Source: Thermoplasmata archaeon (GTDB lineage: Archaea > Thermoplasmatota > Thermoplasmata > UBA10834). Taken from it: a DNA stretch of 9,769 bases. Every line of letters begins with the position of its first letter. Position 1 is the stretch's first letter. The stretch spans positions 1-9,769 of the forward strand of contig JALOTO010000042.1 in the NCBI GenBank assembly GCA_025457845.1. The letters are read 5' to 3'. A program made the position numbers and the translations under genes. The notes below the pieces were generated by a model. The model saw only the letters and a list, made by a program, of their open reading frames with translations. It was not told where the DNA came from and searched no databases. Below, piece by piece: positions 5,583 through 9,769 of this stretch.

Positions 5583-6317
5583 ATGGTACCGGGTAAGGCG
5601 TGGGGGGCGTTCTCGCTCGTCTATGTGCTGGCGGTGGCGGCGGCCTGCGCGGCGCTTCCCATCCTGGGGTTCGACTGGTCCATCTCCGTCGCCTTCGCCA
5701 TAGTCGCCCTCATGTTCTACGGCTACATCGTCTACAAGAGGTACAGGGTCGAGGTGGTCCCCGAGGGCGACATATTGCTCTTCGACGACCCGGACGACCT
5801 GAGGATACTCTGCGACATCTACGGGCTGGAGACCACGGGGAAGGAGGGCGCCCTGAGGGAGCGGCTGGTCTCGTTCGCCAGGGAGAACTCCGACAGGTCC
5901 TTCGTCTGGGTGAGCCCGAGGGCGGTCCACTTGTTCGGCGCGGCGTTCGAGCTCGGCGTCGAGGAGACTGTGGAGCCATCGGCGCGGGCGCGGCCGACCC
6001 CACCACCTGCACGGCAGGAGGAGGACCTGCCCACCCTCGTCTCCAGGTTGCTCTCCGAGGACGGGCTTCCGACGGAGCTCGGGGCGCTCACCGGCGGCAA
6101 GGCGAGGTCCATTGCGAGGCTTTCCGCGATGAAGGCGTGCCCGCTCTGCGATTCGAAGCTCCCCAAAGGAGCGGTGGCCTGCCACGAGTGCGGGGCCGAC
6201 CTGGAGTTCTACGCCGTGCTGGGCGAGACGGCCATTGGCAAGAGGCTCATCTCGCAGAAGGCCGTCGCTGAGAGGCGCAAGCTTAGATACCCCGTGCCCC
6301 AGTTAAGGGACCGATGA
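5583..6317 (+). CDS. Membrane-anchored protein with SAP-like motif and C-terminal zinc ribbon, function unknown
   Basis: A 244-residue protein not assigned to a named family. Two hydrophobic segments (about residues 9-27 and 33-51) form an N-terminal hairpin anchor that leaves the rest on one side, probably cytoplasmic given the following KRYR. Residues about 69-99 (DDPDDLRILCDIYGL, then ETTGKEGALRERLVSF) match the helix-extended loop-helix SAP pattern, usually a nucleic-acid-binding motif. A Pro/Arg/Glu-rich linker follows (about 128-150). A CPLC...CHEC zinc ribbon (C186, C189, C200, C203) comes next, then a basic tail. The combination suggests a membrane-tethered nucleic-acid or protein-binding adaptor, but this is inference. 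The final ATGA overlaps the start of the 59-aa zinc protein gene, so the two are translationally coupled. The gap to nadC is 42 bp. Confidence 0.75.
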   Translation: MVPGKAWGAFSLVYVLAVAAACAALPILGFDWSISVAFAIVALMFYGYIVYKRYRVEVVPEGDILLFDDPDDLRILCDIYGLETTGKEGALRERLVSFARENSDRSFVWVSPRAVHLFGAAFELGVEETVEPSARARPTPPPARQEEDLPTLVSRLLSEDGLPTELGALTGGKARSIARLSAMKACPLCDSKLPKGAVACHECGADLEFYAVLGETAIGKRLISQKAVAERRKLRYPVPQLRDR

Positions 6318-6493
6318 AAGAGGGCGAGAAGTGCCAGGTCTGCGGGAAGCCCGCCACGAGGTTCCTCTTCGCGGCCTTCGTCTGCGACGACGAGGAATGC
6401 ATCCAGAAGGCCAGGGCCGAGAGGGGGGGACCGGGCGGGCACCAGAAGCAGAGGATGTTCGCCTGGCGTAAGCCCGAGGACGAGGGCCAATAG
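6314..6493 (+). CDS. 59-residue putative zinc-binding protein coupled to the upstream gene
   Basis: The ATG at 6314 shares ATGA with the stop of the SAP/zinc-ribbon gene, and the frame ends at TAG 6491-6493. The protein begins MKEGEKCQVCGKPATRF and has four cysteines in a C-x2-C, 13-residue spacer, C-x4-C arrangement (C7, C10, C24, C29), consistent with one small zinc knuckle. A basic, Gly-rich and Gln-rich stretch (about 32-52, ending in FAWRKPE) follows. GC-biased third positions match the neighbouring real genes, and the start overlap is typical of archaeal operons. I do not recognise the family. Small zinc proteins of this kind often bind RNA or a partner protein, but no function can be claimed. 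Confidence 0.75.
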   Translation: MKEGEKCQVCGKPATRFLFAAFVCDDEECIQKARAERGGPGGHQKQRMFAWRKPEDEGQ

Positions 6494-6497
6494 GGAG

Positions 6498-6504
6498 ATT
6501 TTAT
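6498..6504 (+). promoter_or_regulatory. TATA element of the MFS gene (near-leaderless start)
   Basis: ATTTTAT is centred about 29 bp upstream of the ATG at 6530 and starts 4 bp after the stop of the small zinc gene. The predicted leader is 0-4 nt. No Shine-Dalgarno sequence is present. Confidence 0.55.
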
Positions 6505-6529
6505 CCCGCCGACGGGCATACCTGGCGGC

Positions 6530-7666
6530 ATGGGACGACGCGCGTTCGCCAGCCTGGCACTGGTCGAGACGCTCCTGGCGTTCGGCAACACCTTCGCCGC
6601 GTCGTTCAACATGATCTACCTCTTCAAGCACCTGGACATGCCGCTCTGGAGCGGCAGCATATACCTCGTGCTCGGGTTCACCATATCCATCCTCGCGAGC
6701 CTCTGGATGTCCTGGAAGCCCAGGTTCGACCTCTCGAAGGCCATCATCTTCTCGCTCGGGGCGCTATGCGTCGAGTACCTGCTCTTCCTCTTCGTCGACA
6801 ACGGCTACGTCCTGGCGGTATCGGTCGGCGTGGCCTTCGGCCTCTTCTACCCGTTCTTCTGGACCCCGACGAACATCTGGATGGCGCACCTGACCGAAAA
6901 GGGGGACCGCGGGGTGAAGTACGGGGTCATCTTCTTCATCTGGCCCCTGGCGACCTTCGTCGGGCCGTTCCTCGGTGGGCTCGTCATCGGGTACTTCGGG
7001 TACACCGCGCTCTACGTCGTCGGCATAGGAGTCCTGATAGCGACCGCGGCGGTCGCGTTCCTGGCCAGGGACGTCATCCCCGCGAAGCAGGAGATGAAGA
7101 TCAACCTCCGCGAGGTGGGCAGGAGGAACACCGTCGCGGTCCTCGGCCAGGGGGCCTTCGAGGGGATATTCTGGCTCGACCTGACCATCATAAGCTTCGG
7201 CTTCCTCACCGACGAGAGGGAGCTCGGGGCGCTCTTCTCCCTGTTCGGGCTGAGCGCCGGGGTCATGGGCATCATCCTCGGGAAGGTCTCCGACAGGATC
7301 CAGAACAGGCAGCTCTTCTTCAGGGCGAGCGCGCTCGCATCCATCCCCTGCATATTCCTGATATTCAACGCGGGCACGCTCGAGCAGTTCGGAGTCGCGA
7401 GCGGGTTGCTCGAGTTCGCGTCGTACGCCCTGCCCGTGTTCATATTCGCCATGCTCACCGACCGGCTGGAGCAATCGAAGAACGACTCGGTCCTCACGAG
7501 GGAGTTCCTCCTCGACATAGGCAGGTCCGTCGCGGGTACCGCGCTCATCGCCATGCTCTACATCGGGTTCTCGCCTCAGGAATGCTTCCTCATGGCCATC
7601 CCGGGACTGCTGCTGACGCTGGTAGCCGAGGAGCCCAAGCGGAAGAGGGCGTCAGCCGCAGGCTGA
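6530..7666 (+). CDS. Major facilitator superfamily transporter
   Basis: A 378-residue, very hydrophobic protein with about 12 predicted membrane segments. They lie at roughly residues 8-31, 41-61, 70-88, 93-112, 131-153, 157-179, 203-226, 232-251, 263-280, 286-309, 331-346 and 350-366. The MFS motif A-like loop GKVSDRIQNR (251-260) follows the eighth segment, as expected for the second six-helix half. A REFLLDIGRSVAG segment (324-336) is another recurrent feature of small uncharacterised MFS proteins. The protein is short for MFS (usually 390-450), with short loops and a short basic C-terminus. The substrate cannot be predicted. It has its own TATA element. Its last 15 bp overlap tail-to-tail with the HdrD-like gene, and both stop codons lie in one hairpin. 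Confidence 0.88.
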   Translation: MGRRAFASLALVETLLAFGNTFAASFNMIYLFKHLDMPLWSGSIYLVLGFTISILASLWMSWKPRFDLSKAIIFSLGALCVEYLLFLFVDNGYVLAVSVGVAFGLFYPFFWTPTNIWMAHLTEKGDRGVKYGVIFFIWPLATFVGPFLGGLVIGYFGYTALYVVGIGVLIATAAVAFLARDVIPAKQEMKINLREVGRRNTVAVLGQGAFEGIFWLDLTIISFGFLTDERELGALFSLFGLSAGVMGIILGKVSDRIQNRQLFFRASALASIPCIFLIFNAGTLEQFGVASGLLEFASYALPVFIFAMLTDRLEQSKNDSVLTREFLLDIGRSVAGTALIAMLYIGFSPQECFLMAIPGLLLTLVAEEPKRKRASAAG

Positions 7667-7667
7667 C
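7651..7667. terminator. Hairpin carrying both stop codons of two convergent genes
   Basis: GTCAGCC (7651-7657), loop GCA, GGCTGAC (7661-7667) is a perfect 7-bp stem. The MFS stop TGA (7664-7666) is in the right arm, and the HdrD-like stop (TCA on plus, 7652-7654) is in the left arm. Because the DNA is palindromic, both proteins end almost identically (SAAG and SACG). It may act on both transcripts, as a bidirectional terminator or as a 3'-end stabiliser. No strong T run follows on either strand, so the terminator role is inferred. Confidence 0.45.
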
Positions 7668-8875
7668 ATCCTGACCAGCTCCATGAGGTCCATCATCCTG
7701 AGCTTCGAACCCTTGGCCTCGATGGAGGCCTTGAGGCTCTGGTAGCAGAACGGGCACGACGTCGCGAGGATGTCCGCGCCGGTCCTCTCCGCGTCCTCGA
7801 CCCTGAGAGCGGATATCTTCGCCGCGAGCTCCGGGAACGCGGTCTTGACGCCTCCGCCCGCGCCGCAGCACCTCGACTCCGCCCTCGACCGCTCCATCTC
7901 GACGAGCTTGAGGCCAGGTATGGACTCCAGTATCATCCTCGGCTGATCGTAGAGCCCGTTGTGCCTTCCGAGGTGGCACGGGTCGTGGAATGTGACCTTC
8001 CCCTCGACGCGCCTCTCGGGCTTCAGCCTACCAGAACGGATCATGTCGAGGACGTACTGCGTCGAGTGGAGGACCTCGGCGTCCACCTTCCCAAGGCGAG
8101 GGTAGTCCTGCCTCAGCGTCTTGAAGCAGCCGGAGCAGCTCGTCACTATGACCGACGGGGCGGCCTTCTCGAAACGCTCGATGTTCTTCTCGGCCATCCT
8201 CTTCGCCGAATCGCGCAGGCCGGTCCTGAGGAGGGTCGAGCCGCAGCACCCCTCGTCGTTGCCGAGCGTGCCGAAGTCCGCCCCCGCCTTGCCCAGCACG
8301 CGGGCGGTGTCGACGGCCATCTCCCTGATGTTCGGGTCGTAGGCAGCGGTGCACCCGACGAAGAAGAGCGTCCCGGGGCGCTCCTTCAGCGCGTCCTTGA
8401 CCTTGACCTCCTTGTCGACCCGCCTGGTCCACTTGGACCTCTGGGTCCTCGGCTGCATCCACGGGTTCTCGTAGTTCTCGATGCTCTTGACTATGGACTC
8501 GTGCGCGGGCATGGGGCCGAGGCCGTTCGCCACCAGGAACTCCCTCATGTTCTCCCACATCTCGATGGTGTCGAGGTGGGCGGGGCAGACCGTCCTGCAC
8601 TGCCCGCAGATGGTGCACTCGTACGCCCTCGACGCGAGCTCCTTCAGCTCGGCCTCGGGGATATCCTTCGCGCCGAGCAGGGCCGCCCTTAGACCGTACT
8701 GCCTCCGGACCATGTCCCTGAGCCTGAGGATCTTCCCCCTGGGGGTGACGAGCTCTGCCTCCTGCGCCTCGCCGCCGGTGGGGCAGGTCGCGGTGCACTC
8801 CCCGCAGCGGGTGCACGCATCGTAGCGCATGAGCGCGAGCATGTCCAGCTTCGAGATGTCCATGCGCTTTGTCAT
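7652..8875 (-). CDS. HdrD-like heterodisulfide reductase iron-sulfur subunit with two CCG domains
   Basis: A 407-residue iron-sulfur protein. The N-terminal part has two [4Fe-4S] ferredoxin motifs, CTRCGECTATCP (C21, C24, C27, C31) and CTICGQCRTVCP (C87, C90, C93, C97). Two complete CCG domains follow. In the first, C175, C210-C211 and C247-x2-C250 are spaced 34 and 35 residues apart. In the second, C300, C337-C338 and C374-x2-C377 are spaced 36 and 35 apart. Both fit the published CX31-39CCX35-36CXXC pattern, whose cysteines hold the noncubane active-site clusters of HdrD/HdrB. Such subunits reduce a disulfide or a related acceptor while receiving electrons from a membrane cytochrome b. The ATG at 8875 is chosen because AAAGGAGG lies just upstream and it shares ATGA with the stop of the cytochrome gene. 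A longer open frame extends to 9595 but is a shadow. True CoM-CoB reduction cannot be assumed, since HdrD homologues also occur in non-methanogens. Confidence 0.88.
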   Translation of the reverse strand: MTKRMDISKLDMLALMRYDACTRCGECTATCPTGGEAQEAELVTPRGKILRLRDMVRRQYGLRAALLGAKDIPEAELKELASRAYECTICGQCRTVCPAHLDTIEMWENMREFLVANGLGPMPAHESIVKSIENYENPWMQPRTQRSKWTRRVDKEVKVKDALKERPGTLFFVGCTAAYDPNIREMAVDTARVLGKAGADFGTLGNDEGCCGSTLLRTGLRDSAKRMAEKNIERFEKAAPSVIVTSCSGCFKTLRQDYPRLGKVDAEVLHSTQYVLDMIRSGRLKPERRVEGKVTFHDPCHLGRHNGLYDQPRMILESIPGLKLVEMERSRAESRCCGAGGGVKTAFPELAAKISALRVEDAERTGADILATSCPFCYQSLKASIEAKGSKLRMMDLMELVRMSACG

Positions 8876-9769
8876 CTCGCGGCCTCCTTTGACATGAGCC
8901 CGTCGACCTCGATGGCGAGCGGGGTCGCTAGCATGTGGAAGAGCTTGCTGAAAGGTATGTACGCGATGAGCAGGGCGCTCATGACCCCGTGCACGAGCCA
9001 CGCCTGGTCGTAGTACTGGCCGGCGCTCTCTGGCAGCAGGAGCGAGAAGGCGTACCCCACGAACGAGTACTCTGGCGGGGACTCGTGGCCCGGTATGCCT
9101 CCGGCGATCCCCATGCCCTCGAGGACGAACCCGCCGAGCACGACTGCGAGGAGGAAGAGTATCGAGGCCGCGTCCGGCAGTTCCGTCCGGACGATCTTCG
9201 GCCTGAAGACGAACCTGCGGAGCGCGGCGATGGCCAGCCCGACGAGCATCATCAGCCCGACGAGGTCGAACCCGAAGTCCCTGAACCAGAGCTTGGCCCA
9301 GCCGTCGTCCTCGATCATGGGCGAATACTTCACGATGTCGAGGCAGAAGGTGACGAGCAGGTCGAGGGCGAACATGACGAGGAATCCGCCGAGGACCATG
9401 AGGTGCATGAACCAGCGGAGGGCGCTCCTGTCCTTCAGCTTGGAGAGGTACAGGGCGTCCTTGAAGAGCACGGCGAGCGCCTTCCCGATGCGCCTGCTGA
9501 AGAGGGTCCTCACGGCCATGCCAAGGACGCGGAGGAGCCTTCGTTCCGGGGTCGTGGTGAGCCCCTTGCCCCTCATCCAAAGGAGGGCGTTCCACATCGT
9601 CCCCAGGAGGAAGACGGCGGTGCAGACGATGACCGTGACGAGGAACATGGTGAGGTACGCCCGGTCCCTGACGTAGACCGTCTCGTACGGGAGGAGCAGG
9701 ACGACGGCCGAGAAGAGGGCCACCCCGGCGGAGAAGAGGACGTAGAGGCCCGCCCTCTCGGAGAGATGA
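8872..9769 (-). CDS. HdrE/NarI-like membrane cytochrome b subunit, 5' end outside window
   Basis: The frame is open to the right edge; at least 298 residues are visible and the N-terminus is probably missing. A GTG at 9723 is possible, but the residues before it (GLYVLFSAGV and on) continue a membrane helix, so the true start is likely upstream. I see about six membrane segments, separated by a basic loop and ending in a charged tail. Candidate heme-ligand histidines, counted from that GTG, are H107 in RWFMHLMVLGG, H245 in WLVHGVMSA and H263 in KLFHMLATP. The 17-residue H245-H263 spacing resembles the second histidine pair of NarI/DsrM/HdrE-type di-heme cytochromes b. The role would be electron exchange with membrane quinone or methanophenazine and delivery to the HdrD-like subunit, which overlaps it by ATGA. 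A glutamate/aspartate-rich loop (about 134-152) precedes the fourth segment. Confidence 0.78.
   Translation of the reverse strand, partial: HLSERAGLYVLFSAGVALFSAVVLLLPYETVYVRDRAYLTMFLVTVIVCTAVFLLGTMWNALLWMRGKGLTTTPERRLLRVLGMAVRTLFSRRIGKALAVLFKDALYLSKLKDRSALRWFMHLMVLGGFLVMFALDLLVTFCLDIVKYSPMIEDDGWAKLWFRDFGFDLVGLMMLVGLAIAALRRFVFRPKIVRTELPDAASILFLLAVVLGGFVLEGMGIAGGIPGHESPPEYSFVGYAFSLLLPESAGQYYDQAWLVHGVMSALLIAYIPFSKLFHMLATPLAIEVDGLMSKEAAR
8883..8890 (-). promoter_or_regulatory. Shine-Dalgarno site of the hdrD-like gene
   Basis: AAAGGAGG on the minus strand ends 7 nt before the ATG at 8875, inside the 3' end of the cytochrome gene. It is a near-perfect site that fixes the HdrD-like start and rules out the longer open frame. 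It indicates that internal operon genes use SD-led initiation. Confidence 0.75.

Noticed and set aside
4758..6185. A 475-codon open frame on the minus strand opposite nadC and the SAP gene
   Set aside because: It lies fully antisense to two well-supported genes. Its product is low-complexity (Arg, Gly, Pro, Asp, Val), typical of antisense frames in GC-rich DNA, and it has no motif.
8876..9595. N-terminal extension of the HdrD-like protein by 240 residues
   Set aside because: This stretch is an Arg/Pro-rich shadow of the cytochrome gene in another frame. A strong SD and ATGA overlap fix the start at 8875.
1..9769. CRISPR array, tRNA, rRNA, insertion sequence or prophage signals
   Set aside because: I found no spaced direct repeats, cloverleaf sequence, rRNA signature, transposase, integrase or terminal inverted repeats on either strand by eye.

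Overview
The window reads as the chromosome of a GC-rich archaeon. The signs are archaeal TATA elements about 26-31 bp upstream of start codons, heavy use of AGG (Arg) and ATA (Ile) codons, an archaeal CPSF-type beta-CASP nuclease, an archaeal-style YjbQ, and an HdrE/HdrD-like pair. A member of the Thermoplasmatota is plausible from the mixture of leaderless starts and gene content, but nothing here fixes the lineage. Coding density is very high. There is no rRNA, tRNA, CRISPR array or insertion sequence that I can see, and no gene-free stretch longer than about 190 bases.

Layout. (1) At the left edge is the 3' part of an MTA/SAH deaminase-type amidohydrolase (+), convergent with a short membrane operon on the minus strand. 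(2) That operon, 2281 down to 649, is a short NfeD followed by a stomatin/SPFH protein. (3) Upstream of it on the same strand is a 125-aa helix-turn-helix protein with its own promoter. (4) A 190-bp divergent spacer separates the HTH gene from a YjbQ-family gene and holds a perfect 22-bp palindrome. (5) A run of plus-strand genes follows: YjbQ, an archaeal CPSF2-like beta-CASP ribonuclease, NadC (quinolinate phosphoribosyltransferase), a membrane protein with a SAP-like motif and zinc ribbon, a 59-aa zinc-knuckle protein overlapping it by ATGA, and an MFS transporter. (6) On the minus strand, running in from the right edge, is an HdrE/NarI-like cytochrome b subunit overlapping by ATGA with an HdrD-like iron-sulfur protein. 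The latter converges on and overlaps the MFS gene by 15 bp.

How the genes relate. Stomatin and NfeD are a well-known membrane partnership. The HdrE/HdrD-like pair should form a membrane-bound electron-transfer complex: cytochrome b passing electrons to or from a two-cubane, two-CCG-domain subunit. YjbQ and NadC are cofactor-related, and the beta-CASP protein acts in RNA processing or decay. The other genes look like ordinary chromosomal neighbours rather than one pathway.

Expression signals fall into two classes. The presumed first genes (NfeD, HTH, beta-CASP, MFS) have a TATA element so close to the ATG that their mRNAs should be leaderless or nearly so. Stomatin and HdrD, which are internal operon genes, have strong GGAGG ribosome-binding sites. 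Nothing in the window is clearly a new defence or mobile system. The best leads are the palindromic operator-like site, the two-stop-codon hairpin between the convergent genes, the membrane SAP/zinc-ribbon protein with its coupled small zinc protein, and the HdrDE-like complex.
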